From Bacilli bacterium (GTDB lineage Bacteria; Bacillota_I; Bacilli_A; RF39; UBA660): a DNA stretch of 64,000 nt. Where the stretch lies: the NCBI GenBank assembly GCA_017941235.1, contig JAGAWU010000057.1:62001-126000 (forward strand), given 5' to 3'. Position numbers and translations under genes: made by a program. This document shows, piece by piece, positions 1 to 8,906 of this stretch. Under the pieces are notes generated by a model. The model made no database searches, had not been told where the DNA came from, and saw nothing but the letters and a program-made list of their open reading frames with translations. Position 1 is the first letter of the stretch. Every line of letters begins with the position of its first letter.

Positions 1-35
1 TGCTTAAGGCATCTTTTTTTATTGGAGGTAGAAAT

Positions 36-2507
36 ATGAAAAGGAAAATAACAGGACTATTGTTATTATTAATTACAATAGTTGGTGTAGTTTTTGGCAT
101 TACTAAAGTTAATGCTGAAAGCTATCAAGGAACAATAAGAGAGGGAGCTTGGATTCCTGGATATTGGATAAGTAAAAAAGATGGTAGCACAATAAGTTAT
201 CATCAAGCTAGATGGCTTAACAATTCAGAAGGAGAAGCAATATATTGTATTCAACCATACGTACGAATTGTAGATGGAACGACATATACTATTACAAATG
301 AAGATATGCAAATACTTGCGGGATTATCTCAAGAACAATGGCAGATGGTTACAAGATTAGCATATTATGGTTATGGATATAATGAAAATGGATATAATCA
401 TAGTGATGCAAAATGGTATGTAGCAACTCAAATGTTAATTTGGAGAACAGTTGATCCAGCAAGAGCAAATGATATGTATTTTACTAATGGACTAAACGGA
501 ACAAGAAACGATAGTATTTTAGTAAGTGAAATGAATGAAGTAAAAGCACTTGCAGAATCTCATTCAGCTAGACCAAATTTAAATGTACCAAGTGAAGCTA
601 TAATTGGAAATGAATTTAATGTTTCAGATAGTAATGGAGTATTAAATAAATTTAGAGTAACTAATGTAACTGGAGGAACTGCTAGTATTAATAACAATAC
701 TTTATATGTTAATCCAACTGAAGTAGGAGATATGAAAATAACATTATCTCGTGAAGCTAATATGGCTCATAAAACAATTTATTTATACTTTGCTACTTCA
801 TCTCAAAACTTAATGAGAAGAGGAGACTTAGATCCAATTAACATTAATCTAAATGTTAAAGTTTTAGGTGGTAAAGTAACAATCAATAAAGAAGATAAAG
901 TTACAAAAGAAGCACAAGGAGAAGCTACTTTAAAAGGTGCTACTTATGGTATTTATGATGAATCTGGAACATTAATAGATAAAATAACTACTGGTGATGA
1001 TGGAAAAGTTACATCTGGATATCTTCCTAAATTAGGTAAGTTCTACTTACAAGAAATATCTCCAAGTGAGGGTTATAAATTAGATAATACAAAATATGAT
1101 TTTGAAACTACTAAAGACAGTTTAGAGCCATCTGTAACTGTTAAAGAAGAAGTAATTGAGAATCATTTTAATTATGTAAAAGTATATGCTAGTGATGAAA
1201 CAGGAGTTATGACTCCAGAAGAAAATGTTGATTTCGCAGTATATAATAAGAACAATGAATTAGTAATGAATTTAACTACTGATAAAGATGGAATTATTAA
1301 TTTCAAATTACCTTATGGAACATATACATTAAAACAAATGACATCTCCAAAAACACATAAGAAAATGGAAGATTTAACTTTAACAGTTAAAGAAGCTGAT
1401 GTAAAAATTAATAAAGTTATTTCAAATGGAGAATATAAAGCAAAACTAAGAGTAGTTAAAATTGATAAGGAAACTAAAGAAGTAATTAAAAGAGCTGGAA
1501 TTAAATTCAAAATATTAGATACTAAAACAAATGAATATGTATGCCAAACAACATCATATCCAAAAGCTACTATTTGTGAATTTGAAACAGATAAAAACGG
1601 AGAATTTATAACTCCATTTGTACTTAATAGTGGAACTTATAAATTAGAAGAAGTAGATCAAAAAATAGATGGTTATTTATGGAATAAAGAATCTCATGAA
1701 TTTACTATTGATGAAGATGCTAATTTAAGAACTGATTCTGAATATGGAGTAATATTTGATACCGATTTTGAAAATCAAAGAGTTAAAGGTGAAATAAAGA
1801 TTGAAAAAGTTGGTAACAATGTTCAAGTTGCAGAAGAAGGATTGATACTATTCCAAGAACCATTAGAAGGTATTAAATTCTGTGTATTTACTAAAGATGG
1901 TAAAGAAGTTAAATGTGGAACTACTGATAGTGAAGGACATTTAACATTTAAAGATTTAGAATTAGGAGAATACTATGTTCAAGAAATTGAAACATTAGAA
2001 AACTATGTTTTAGATCAAACAAAACATGAGATAATTCTTAAGTATAAAGATCAATATACTCCAGTTATTACATATGAAACTATATTAGAAAATCACGTAC
2101 CAACTGGTAATTTAGAGTTTACTAAAACAGATTTTTCAGAATCAAAAACATTACCAAATACTACAATTGAGATTTATTCAGAGAACGATATTTTAATTTA
2201 TAGTGGTAAAACTGATGAGAACGGAAAAATAGTAATAGATAAATTACCTATTGGTAAATTCTATATTTTAGAAAAAGAAGCTCCAGAAGGATATGAATTA
2301 AATGAGGAAAAAATGTGGTTTGAAATAAAAGAAGATGGAGAAATAATTAAAGCTACAATGAAAGATGAACAAATAATTGAAGTACCTGATACTGAAAAGA
2401 ATAAAGATTATAAAGAATTAATAGGTGGTATTGCATTAATGTTAATCGGAACAGGAGTAGTAATATATGGAATCAAAAGAAACAAAAAGAATAAAGAAAA
2501 AACATAA
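36..2507 (+). CDS. Thioester/CnaB-repeat surface adhesin, sortase substrate
   Basis: An 823-residue secreted wall protein. Residues 1-27 form a signal peptide (MKRK, hydrophobic core, VNAES). The N-terminal domain has the hallmarks of a Gram-positive thioester domain: Cys71 in YCIQ and Gln132 in ATQMLIW, the pair that forms the internal Cys-Gln bond used for covalent host attachment in this family. About five SpaA/CnaB-type beta-sandwich repeats follow (roughly 275-360, 385-460, 470-565, 590-675 and 690-770), each closing with a YxLxE-type strand. The C-terminus has VPDTE, a membrane helix and a KRNKKNK tail, so the sorting signal is non-canonical. A GGAGG lies 7 nt before the ATG. It overlaps the adjacent sortase gene by 41 bp, so the two are probably enzyme and substrate. 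It appears to belong to the ICE. Confidence 0.85.
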   Translation: MKRKITGLLLLLITIVGVVFGITKVNAESYQGTIREGAWIPGYWISKKDGSTISYHQARWLNNSEGEAIYCIQPYVRIVDGTTYTITNEDMQILAGLSQEQWQMVTRLAYYGYGYNENGYNHSDAKWYVATQMLIWRTVDPARANDMYFTNGLNGTRNDSILVSEMNEVKALAESHSARPNLNVPSEAIIGNEFNVSDSNGVLNKFRVTNVTGGTASINNNTLYVNPTEVGDMKITLSREANMAHKTIYLYFATSSQNLMRRGDLDPININLNVKVLGGKVTINKEDKVTKEAQGEATLKGATYGIYDESGTLIDKITTGDDGKVTSGYLPKLGKFYLQEISPSEGYKLDNTKYDFETTKDSLEPSVTVKEEVIENHFNYVKVYASDETGVMTPEENVDFAVYNKNNELVMNLTTDKDGIINFKLPYGTYTLKQMTSPKTHKKMEDLTLTVKEADVKINKVISNGEYKAKLRVVKIDKETKEVIKRAGIKFKILDTKTNEYVCQTTSYPKATICEFETDKNGEFITPFVLNSGTYKLEEVDQKIDGYLWNKESHEFTIDEDANLRTDSEYGVIFDTDFENQRVKGEIKIEKVGNNVQVAEEGLILFQEPLEGIKFCVFTKDGKEVKCGTTDSEGHLTFKDLELGEYYVQEIETLENYVLDQTKHEIILKYKDQYTPVITYETILENHVPTGNLEFTKTDFSESKTLPNTTIEIYSENDILIYSGKTDENGKIVIDKLPIGKFYILEKEAPEGYELNEEKMWFEIKEDGEIIKATMKDEQIIEVPDTEKNKDYKELIGGIALMLIGTGVVIYGIKRNKKNKEKT

Positions 2508-3117
2508 AAGAAAGAGCTGGTTGATTGTAATCGGCTCTTTAATTATTCTTCTTGGGGTGTTTGATGTTAGCTTAATGTTTATTAAACCAGCAATGCAACA
2601 AGAACAAGAGGAAAATGCACTAAAAGATTTTTACATTAAAGAAGAACAAAAAGTTGATAAGGTTGATAAAACCACTTCTGAAGAAGTGAAAGAAGTATCA
2701 AAATCTAAAGTAAAATATGATTATATTGCGGTATTAAAAATACCTAAAATTAATTTAGAAAAAGGATTAGTTGCTAAAGATAGTAAATACAATAACATTA
2801 ATTATGGGGTAGAGATTCTAAAGGAATCTGATAGTCCAGATGTTATAAATGGTAATGTAATTTTAGCTGCACATTCTGGTACAGCAAATATTTCTTATTT
2901 TAGAAATTTAGATAAAATTAATGTTGGTGATGAAGCTATTATTTATTATCAAGGAAAGACTTATAATTATAAGTTTGTAAAAATATATGATATAAATAAA
3001 ACTGGTAAAGCCAAAATAAAAAGAGATAATAACACATCTACATTAACCTTAGTTACATGTAGGCATAATACTAATAAACAAATTGTGCTAATTGCAGAAT
3101 TGCAGAATTTGCAATAA
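2467..3117 (+). CDS. Sortase, partner of the upstream adhesin
   Basis: A 216-residue membrane-anchored transpeptidase that would cleave the sorting motif of the upstream adhesin and attach it to cell wall or pilus. It has a short basic N-terminus, one membrane helix (about 15-40), a linker, and a sortase beta-barrel from about residue 85. The catalytic His is in AAHSG and the catalytic Cys in TLVTC. The conserved Arg expected just before the last strand is not obvious: the segment reads NTNKQIVLIAE, with Lys-Gln at that place. The ATG lies inside the 3' end of the adhesin gene, so translation is probably coupled. Class assignment is uncertain. Confidence 0.88.
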   Translation: MESKETKRIKKKHKRKSWLIVIGSLIILLGVFDVSLMFIKPAMQQEQEENALKDFYIKEEQKVDKVDKTTSEEVKEVSKSKVKYDYIAVLKIPKINLEKGLVAKDSKYNNINYGVEILKESDSPDVINGNVILAAHSGTANISYFRNLDKINVGDEAIIYYQGKTYNYKFVKIYDINKTGKAKIKRDNNTSTLTLVTCRHNTNKQIVLIAELQNLQ

Positions 3118-3131
3118 AAAAGAATGTTTGT

Positions 3132-3156
3132 ATAATCATTCCCAGGAAGTGATTAT
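3132..3156 (+). promoter_or_regulatory. Hairpin presenting a ribosome site in its loop
   Basis: A 7-bp inverted repeat (ATAATCA at 3132-3138, TGATTAT at 3150-3156) encloses CCAGGAAG. The ribosome site therefore sits in the loop and the stem ends at the ATG at 3157. A TATAAT at 3131-3136 could be a -10 box for the next gene. Confidence 0.4.
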
Positions 3157-3669
3157 ATGTCAAAATTTGATTATTCAAATGGATTTGTTGATAAGAAAGA
3201 TAGAAAAAGATTATACTTCTTTGAAGAAATAACAGATATTTTAGTGATGTATGATAGTACTAATTTAGATGTTAATGAATTGATTTATTGGTTATATTCT
3301 TTAAGTAGAAGTGTTAGTTATAGAGAATACAAAATCCGTAAATCAAAGAAAAAATATAAACTTAAAATGGATAGACAAGTAGATGAAAATACATTTATAA
3401 GAAATGTATGGAATAATGACATGTTTATTTATTGTATTATATTATCAATTCATGATTATTCATCTTGGTGTACTAGAGATACCTTGACTGAAATAGTAGA
3501 TAGAATATATTGGATTATGGATGAGGTAGTTCATCCAAACTATAGACCAGGATTAGATCTTGAAGATACAAGATACTATATAGAAATGGAATATATTAAT
3601 AAGAATAAACAAAAAAATATAAAAAGAAAACACAACATGAATTTTGAGGAAGAGAAGTGGAGAGCATGA
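3157..3669 (+). CDS. Hypothetical ICE protein, 170 aa
   Basis: I do not recognise this protein. It is soluble and charged, rich in Tyr and Asp/Glu, with no signal peptide or membrane helix, and predicted mostly helical (YWLYSLSRSVSYREYKIRKSKKK, then a Tyr-rich acidic C-terminus). It lies between the adhesin-sortase pair and the first transfer-module genes. The ATG follows AGGAAG at good spacing. A terminator-like hairpin covers its stop codon. It may be cargo rather than a transfer gene. Confidence 0.65.
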   Translation: MSKFDYSNGFVDKKDRKRLYFFEEITDILVMYDSTNLDVNELIYWLYSLSRSVSYREYKIRKSKKKYKLKMDRQVDENTFIRNVWNNDMFIYCIILSIHDYSSWCTRDTLTEIVDRIYWIMDEVVHPNYRPGLDLEDTRYYIEMEYINKNKQKNIKRKHNMNFEEEKWRA

Positions 3670-3691
3670 CAGCTTTCTTTTTTATTGGAGG
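3660..3691 (+). promoter_or_regulatory. Hairpin, T-run and ribosome site junction
   Basis: GAGAGC at 3660-3665 pairs with GCTTTC at 3672-3677 (one G-U pair). A T-run follows, then ATT and the GGAGG of the next gene. The stop codon of the upstream gene lies in the hairpin. It is one of seven similar junctions in the transfer module. Confidence 0.6.
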
Positions 3692-3696
3692 AAAGA

Positions 3697-3939
3697 ATGG
3701 AAAGGGAAAAAACAATTAGAGAGAGATTTAGAGTCTTTCAAACACTCATTAGATATGGATATAACACAGATAAAAAAATAATGAATCTGGCAGTAGAAGA
3801 GTTGGTTTTGAAGACAGACATGAATAGAAGTGATTTAGCTATTGCTGTAGGGATAAGAAATGCCTTAAGAGATAAAATGTTAGTCACTTTTTTATGTGGA
3901 ATGGGGGAGATGAAAGAGAATATTAAGAAAATCAACTAA
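3697..3939 (+). CDS. Small hypothetical ICE protein, 80 aa
   Basis: I do not recognise it. A short, basic, mostly helical protein (starts MEREKTIRERFRVFQTLIRYG). A TTG 12 nt upstream is in frame but lies inside the ribosome site, so the ATG after GGAGGAAAGA is the better start. It directly precedes the SSB gene and is probably part of the transfer or replication module. Confidence 0.6.
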   Translation: MEREKTIRERFRVFQTLIRYGYNTDKKIMNLAVEELVLKTDMNRSDLAIAVGIRNALRDKMLVTFLCGMGEMKENIKKIN

Positions 3940-3982
3940 TTAAAATTGGTAAACAAAGAATAAAAAGGGAGAGTGATTTTAA

Positions 3983-4333
3983 ATGTTAAACCAAATAGTA
4001 TTAGTAGGAAGATTAGTAAAAGATCCAGAAATAATTGAATCAGAAGATGGTAAAAAAAGAGCATACGTTACATTAGCAATACCAAGAAGTTTTAAAAATG
4101 CTGATGGCGAATATGAGTCAGACTTTATCAATTGTACACTATGGGACGCAATTGCAAAAAGTACAACGGATTATTGTAAAAAGGGCGATATAGTTGGAGT
4201 GAAGGGAAGAGTTCAAAGCAGTACTTTAGAAAAGGAAGACGGAGAAAAACAATTTAGAATTGATGTTATTGCAGAGCGTGTAACATTTTTGACTAGTAAA
4301 AAAGAAAAAGAACAAAGCGGAAAAGAAAAATAG
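3983..4333 (+). CDS. Single-stranded DNA-binding protein (ICE-encoded)
   Basis: A 116-residue SSB-type OB-fold protein. The N-terminus MLNQIVLVGRLVKDPE is a classic SSB start, followed by AYVTLAIPRSF, DFINCTLWD and GDIVGVKGRVQ. The acidic partner-binding tail (usually ending DDDLPF) is missing; the C-terminus is a short charged Lys/Glu tail, common for mobile-element SSBs. It likely coats the transferred strand during conjugation. A GGGAGAG precedes the ATG. Confidence 0.9.
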   Translation: MLNQIVLVGRLVKDPEIIESEDGKKRAYVTLAIPRSFKNADGEYESDFINCTLWDAIAKSTTDYCKKGDIVGVKGRVQSSTLEKEDGEKQFRIDVIAERVTFLTSKKEKEQSGKEK

Positions 4334-4342
4334 GAGGTAGAC

Positions 4343-4546
4343 ATGAAAAAATATTCTGTAGTTGTAAGTAGCAGATTAACTAAAATGTATGATATAGAGG
4401 CCGATTGCAAAGAAAGTGCAATGGCAGAAGCATTAGATTATTATAATGAATTTGCAACAATCGATTATGCAGAAACAGATGTAGTATCAGATATATTTGT
4501 TGATGCAGAAGAATTATATGAAGAGGAAAATGCTACTGAAGAGTAG
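4343..4546 (+). CDS. DpnD/PcfM-like small acidic protein
   Basis: A 67-residue acidic protein starting MKKYSVVVSSRLTKMYDIEA, then CKESAMAEALDYY and an acidic tail. The opening strand pattern followed by an 'ADCKESAMAEA' helix resembles the small DpnD/PcfM proteins of ICEs, whose role is unknown. AGGAGG precedes the ATG, 9 bp after the SSB gene. The stop codon falls in a hairpin. Confidence 0.6.
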   Translation: MKKYSVVVSSRLTKMYDIEADCKESAMAEALDYYNEFATIDYAETDVVSDIFVDAEELYEEENATEE

Positions 4547-4557
4547 CTTTTCTCTTT
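4532..4557 (+). promoter_or_regulatory. Terminator-like hairpin over a stop codon
   Basis: GCTACT (4532-4537) and AGTAGC (4542-4547) form a perfect 6-bp stem with a GAAG loop, then TTTTCTCTTT. The TAG stop is in the 3' arm. It separates the small acidic gene from the oriT region. Confidence 0.6.
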
Positions 4558-4564
4558 ATTAGCA

Positions 4565-4640
4565 AGCACTGAATTTGTAATACAACTACAAATTCTATTC
4601 AATGGGGAAATCCCCAATCCCCTTATTATTTTGTAGGAGG
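4565..4640 (+). other. Candidate origin of transfer (oriT)
   Basis: The 98-bp gap directly before the MobC-like and relaxase genes holds a perfect 9-bp inverted repeat (GAATTTGTA at 4571-4579, TACAAATTC at 4587-4595). A second, GC-rich repeat (GGGGA at 4604-4608, TCCCC at 4611-4615) and a further CCCC stretch lie next to it. An inverted repeat beside a short conserved nick region, upstream of relaxosome genes, is the usual layout for MOBP-type oriT sites. The exact nick position cannot be read from sequence alone. Confidence 0.55.
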
Positions 4641-4645
4641 AAAAT

Positions 4646-4960
4646 GTGGCAGAGGTATGCGTAACTAAATCAGTTAGAATTACTCCAGAACTAGAATTAA
4701 AATTAGTTGAAATGCAAGAACTATCTGGAATAAGTCAATCAGAAATAATTAGACTAGCATTAAGTGGAATAAAAGTGTTAAGAGAAAAACCATCAAAAGA
4801 ATTAATGAACTCTTTACTAAAAGTTAACAATGTAGGAACTATATTGAGTCAAATAAGAGATCAAGCAAAAGATTCAGGTGAACTCGATTATGATAGTGTT
4901 AGATACTGCATTACTCAATTAAATAGTTTAGCTAACGAGATAAGAAGAAAATTTTTATAA
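4646..4960 (+). CDS. MobC-like relaxosome accessory protein
   Basis: A 104-residue protein with an N-terminal ribbon-helix-helix (KSVRITPELELKLVEMQELSG then SQSEIIRLALSGIKVL) and a C-terminal helical segment typical of the plasmid mobilisation relaxosome family. It likely binds the adjacent oriT and helps the relaxase. The GTG start follows AGGAGG; an overlapping ATG 2 nt upstream is out of frame and hits a stop after six codons. The stop overlaps the relaxase ATG (TAATG). Confidence 0.8.
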   Translation: MAEVCVTKSVRITPELELKLVEMQELSGISQSEIIRLALSGIKVLREKPSKELMNSLLKVNNVGTILSQIRDQAKDSGELDYDSVRYCITQLNSLANEIRRKFL

Positions 4961-6183
4961 TGGCTATAAGTAAAATATGGAGTATAAAAACAGGATTATC
5001 AAATGCAATAAATTACGTTACAAATGACGAAAAAACTAATGAAGATACATATAATGAACTTCATAATGAATTAAAATATATAGCAAATGATTTTAAGACT
5101 GAAGAAAAATTATATGTAACAGGAATTAATTGTGATCCGAAGAAAGCTAAAAGAGAATTTATAGATACAAAGAAAAGATATAACAAATTGGGAGGAATAA
5201 CAGCTTTTCATGCGGTACAGTCTTTTGAAGAGTTAGATATTACTCCAGAAAAAGCACATGAAGTTGGACTAGAATTTGCAAATAAAATTTGGGGAAATAG
5301 ATTTCAAGTAGTAGTTGCAACTCATTTAGATAAAGAGCATCTTCATAACCATTTTATAATTAATTCAGTTTCTTTTATAGATGGATATAAATATCATGAT
5401 ACTAGTGCCAGTTATGCTGATATTCGAAAACTTAATGATGAACTTTGTAAAAAATATGGATTAAATTTTATGGAAGAAAAAATAACTAAAGCTGGATATA
5501 ACTATAGAAACTTCCAATTAAAAAATGAGAATGAAAATATATATGATAAACAACTTAAACTAGATGTCGATATGGCAATAGGACTTGCTTCTTCATATGA
5601 AGAATTTAAGAATATTTTAAATAATATGAATTATGAGGTATATGAGAGGTCAGGTAAGTTAGGAGTTAAAAGTTTGGAATATAATCGTAGTGTTAGATTA
5701 GAAAGAAGATTTAATGAGGACTATTCTATAGAAAATATTAAGAAGAGAATTTTAGGAATATATCTTCCAGAAAATAAAACATATTATAGAAACTATTTTA
5801 AGAAAGATGAACTAATAGATAAATTATTTAAATTAAATTGCAAGGGGTTGGCTATGCGATATATTAAATATCTTAAAATGTTAAATAATTATCCATCATA
5901 TATAAAAGAAAATAAAATTTCATTTGAAATGCAAAAAGAAGTTTATGAAATGGAAAATATTAGTAAGCAAACAATACTACTTACCACTAATAATATTCAA
6001 ACAAAAGATGATCTTATTTCTTTGTATGGAGTGTATAAAAATAAACTAAATATAGATAGTTCCAACAAAGAATTAATTGAAAATATTCAATTAATAAATG
6101 AAATTATAAAAAGAACAGAATTAACAGATGATTCAGCAAAAGAGAATAAAAAGGAAGTGGTGATACATGAACCAGTCAAGTGA
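4960..6183 (+). CDS. Relaxase / mobilisation nuclease (MOBP-like)
   Basis: A 407-residue relaxase that would nick oriT and stay on the 5' end through a Tyr. The N-terminus (KIWSIKTGLSNAINYVTNDEKT) has the usual Tyr-containing motif I. The metal-binding HUH motif is clear in THLDKEHLHNHFIINSVSF. The C-terminal half is helical and poorly conserved. It begins at the last base of the MobC-like gene and overlaps the PcfB gene by 17 bp, so these form one translationally coupled unit. Confidence 0.92.
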   Translation: MAISKIWSIKTGLSNAINYVTNDEKTNEDTYNELHNELKYIANDFKTEEKLYVTGINCDPKKAKREFIDTKKRYNKLGGITAFHAVQSFEELDITPEKAHEVGLEFANKIWGNRFQVVVATHLDKEHLHNHFIINSVSFIDGYKYHDTSASYADIRKLNDELCKKYGLNFMEEKITKAGYNYRNFQLKNENENIYDKQLKLDVDMAIGLASSYEEFKNILNNMNYEVYERSGKLGVKSLEYNRSVRLERRFNEDYSIENIKKRILGIYLPENKTYYRNYFKKDELIDKLFKLNCKGLAMRYIKYLKMLNNYPSYIKENKISFEMQKEVYEMENISKQTILLTTNNIQTKDDLISLYGVYKNKLNIDSSNKELIENIQLINEIIKRTELTDDSAKENKKEVVIHEPVK

Positions 6184-6880
6184 TGCTGCTGAACAAATTG
6201 TAAGAATGTCATTACAAGGATTTGAAGTAGGAGCAAGAATCACAGGTAGCGGTGCAAAAGAAGTTGCAGCTTTACTTTTAGCCGTTATGAAAGATAAGAA
6301 AAAAACTGCAGGTAAAACTAACTTAGTTAATATGCTTAAATCTGGTAAGGAATTAAAAGTATTTTCTGTAAAGCAAGAAGACTTTAAAAAGTTTACTGAA
6401 GAAGCAAAAAGATATGGTGTTTTATATACTGCTTTAATAAATAAGAAAGCAAAAGATGGAGTTACTGATATCTTAGTAAAAGCAGAAGATGCTTCAAAGA
6501 TTAATAGAATTGTACAAAGATTCAACTTAGCTAGATTTGATGAAGTTGCTATTCGTGGTGAAATTCAAAAAACTAAAGAAATGAAATCCAAAGGAGTTAA
6601 ACAAAAACCAATTGAAGACAAGATTAAAGAAGAACTTCATAAGAATCCAATCAAGAAAGAGGAACAATCAGTAAACCCCCATTTGGCAAAGACCGAAAAA
6701 AGCCCTCAGTCAAAGCCTTTCTTGAAAGAGCAAAAGAATTCAGACAAGGGTAGTAAGATTAAAGAAAGACCTTCTGTTAAAGAAAAGTTAGAAAAATATA
6801 AAGCAGAAGTTAAATTAAGAGATCAATCTGAGGTTAAGTCTGAAATTAAGAATAAAACTCCAAAGGATAAAACTAGATGA
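6167..6880 (+). CDS. PcfB family (DUF3801) transfer protein
   Basis: A 237-residue protein. Residues 1-150 match the DUF3801/PcfB pattern (SSDAAEQIVRMSLQGFEVGARITGSGAKEVAALL and VLYTALINKKAKDG). PcfB-type proteins act with the relaxase and the VirD4 coupling protein, and the position here between the two fits. The C-terminal third is very Lys/Glu-rich and probably disordered. It ends in TGA, overlapping the next ATG (ATGA), which supports the standard genetic code. Confidence 0.85.
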   Translation: MNQSSDAAEQIVRMSLQGFEVGARITGSGAKEVAALLLAVMKDKKKTAGKTNLVNMLKSGKELKVFSVKQEDFKKFTEEAKRYGVLYTALINKKAKDGVTDILVKAEDASKINRIVQRFNLARFDEVAIRGEIQKTKEMKSKGVKQKPIEDKIKEELHKNPIKKEEQSVNPHLAKTEKSPQSKPFLKEQKNSDKGSKIKERPSVKEKLEKYKAEVKLRDQSEVKSEIKNKTPKDKTR

Positions 6881-7077
6881 AAAAAGACATATTAAAAGTT
6901 ATCGAAGTAGATAAAGTTGAATATGGAATAATAATTAATGCATTAAATGAATTTAGAAACAAGCTTTTACGAGAAGGAGAAGATACTGAATTAGTAGATG
7001 AATTTATTATTAAAGTATTGGATGCTCCAGAAAATAAAAGATATGTAGATCGAGAAGGTAGGCTTGGAGCTAGATGA
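6877..7077 (+). CDS. Small hypothetical protein between PcfB and VirD4
   Basis: A 66-residue acidic protein (ILKVIEVDKVEYGIIINALNEFRNKLL). I do not recognise a family. It overlaps PcfB by 4 bp and VirD4 by 4 bp, so it is almost certainly translated. It is likely a minor transfer-module component. Confidence 0.7.
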   Translation: MKKDILKVIEVDKVEYGIIINALNEFRNKLLREGEDTELVDEFIIKVLDAPENKRYVDREGRLGAR

Positions 7078-8906
7078 AGGAAAGTAAAGGCCAAAAGATT
7101 CTTTTTATAATTGGTCTTATTCCTGTAATATGGATTGCATTATTAATAGCTCCTTCTATTAGTGGAGGACTACCAACAATAATTAAGGATTTTCCTAAAA
7201 CAATGGAGAATCCTTTTTCTATTGCTTTTTGTTCTGACTCAATTAAAACTATTCTAATATTCATTGTTGCCTACATATTAGGAATTGGTATTTATTTATC
7301 AACTAAAAGGAATTATAGAAAAAGAGAAGAACATGGTAGTGCAAAATGGGGAGAAGCTAAAGACATTAATAAAAAATATGAGCAAGTTCCTTACTCAACA
7401 AATAAGATACTTACTCAAAATGTATGTATTGGATATGATGGAAGAAAACACAGAAGAAATCTAAACACTTTAATTATTGGTGGATCTGGAGCTGGTAAAA
7501 CAAGATTTTATGCTAAGCCAAATGTTATGCAAGCAAATACTTCATTAATTATACTAGACCCTAAAGGTGAGATAGCAAGAGATGAAGGATATTTACTTGA
7601 AGAAAAAGGATATACAGTTAAAGTTTTAGATTTGATTAATATGGAAAGAAGTCATTGTTATAATCCATTTGTTTATCTTCAAACAGATAATGATGTGCAA
7701 AGATTAGTAACTAACTTATTTAAAGCAACAACACCTAAAGGAAGTCAATCAAATGATCCTTTCTGGGATACTGCAGCTAGTATGCTATTACTAGCACTTG
7801 TTTTCTATTTATGGTATGAAGCTCCAGAAGTAGAACAAAACTTTCCTATGGTAATGGAAATGCTAAGAGCTGGAGAAGTTAGAGAAGATGATGATAGTTA
7901 TGTTAGTCCACTAGACTTATTATTCAATCAATTAGAAGTTGAAGATAAGAATCATATAGCAGTTAAATACTATAGAGATTATAGAAGTGGTTCAGCAAAG
8001 ACTTTAAAGTCAATTCAAGTAACTCTAGCTTCAAGACTTGAAAAGTTTAATTTATCAAGTTTATCAGCTTTAACTCAAACAGATGAATTAGAGTTAGAAA
8101 CAATTGGAGAAAAAAAGACTGCATTATTTGCAATTATTCCAGATAATGATACATCATTTAATTTCTTAGTAAGTATGTTATACACTCAATTGTTTCAACA
8201 ATTATTCTATTGTGCGGATCATAAGCACGGAGGAAGACTTCCAGTTCATGTACATTTCTTAATGGATGAATTTGCTAACGTAAGTTTACCAGATGACTTT
8301 GATAAAATTCTATCTGTTATGAGATCTAGAGAAGTATCTGTATCAATAATCTTACAAAATTTAGCACAATTAAAAGCATTATTTGAAAAGCAATGGGAAT
8401 CAATTGTAGGAAACTGTGATGAGTTTTTATATCTAGGAGGTAATGAGCAATCAACTCATAAATATGTATCTGAATTATTAGGAAAAGAAACAATAGATTT
8501 AAATACATATGGAAAAAGCACAGGACATTCTGGGAATTATTCAACTAACTACCAATTAAATGGTAGAGAGTTACTTACACCGGACGAGGTGCGACTTTTA
8601 GACAATAAGTATGCAATTCTATTCATTAGAGGAGAAAGACCTGTAATGGACTTTAAATATGATGTTTTAAAGCATCCAAATGTAGAATTATCTGGAGATG
8701 GAAAAGCAAAGCCTTATATTCATGGTGAAGTTACAGAATCAATTGCAACTATTGATGTTGATTTAAGTAATATAGTTATTAATCAAGCTAAAGAATTAAC
8801 TAAGAAAGAAGAAAAACTATTAGATGGATATGACATTATATCATCTGAAGAAATTGATAAATATTTTAAGAATAAAGAAGGGATAAAAAATGAAGAAAGT
8901 AATTAA
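7074..8906 (+). CDS. VirD4/TraG-type conjugation coupling ATPase
   Basis: A 610-residue type IV coupling protein that hands the relaxase-DNA complex to the secretion channel. Two N-terminal membrane helices (about 8-30 and 60-80) are followed by EEHGSAKWG, Walker A GGSGAGKT, the LDPKGE segment typical of VirD4, Walker B FLMDEFANV, and the all-alpha region (NDPFWDTAASMLLLAL). Length and motif order are normal. It starts inside the preceding small gene and overlaps the Maff2 gene by 17 bp. Confidence 0.94.
   Translation: MKESKGQKILFIIGLIPVIWIALLIAPSISGGLPTIIKDFPKTMENPFSIAFCSDSIKTILIFIVAYILGIGIYLSTKRNYRKREEHGSAKWGEAKDINKKYEQVPYSTNKILTQNVCIGYDGRKHRRNLNTLIIGGSGAGKTRFYAKPNVMQANTSLIILDPKGEIARDEGYLLEEKGYTVKVLDLINMERSHCYNPFVYLQTDNDVQRLVTNLFKATTPKGSQSNDPFWDTAASMLLLALVFYLWYEAPEVEQNFPMVMEMLRAGEVREDDDSYVSPLDLLFNQLEVEDKNHIAVKYYRDYRSGSAKTLKSIQVTLASRLEKFNLSSLSALTQTDELELETIGEKKTALFAIIPDNDTSFNFLVSMLYTQLFQQLFYCADHKHGGRLPVHVHFLMDEFANVSLPDDFDKILSVMRSREVSVSIILQNLAQLKALFEKQWESIVGNCDEFLYLGGNEQSTHKYVSELLGKETIDLNTYGKSTGHSGNYSTNYQLNGRELLTPDEVRLLDNKYAILFIRGERPVMDFKYDVLKHPNVELSGDGKAKPYIHGEVTESIATIDVDLSNIVINQAKELTKKEEKLLDGYDIISSEEIDKYFKNKEGIKNEESN

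Noticed and set aside
6878-7077. Mycoplasma-type code (TGA as Trp)
   Set aside because: TGA is used as a stop with overlapping ATGA starts in the transfer operon, and Trp is coded by TGG throughout.
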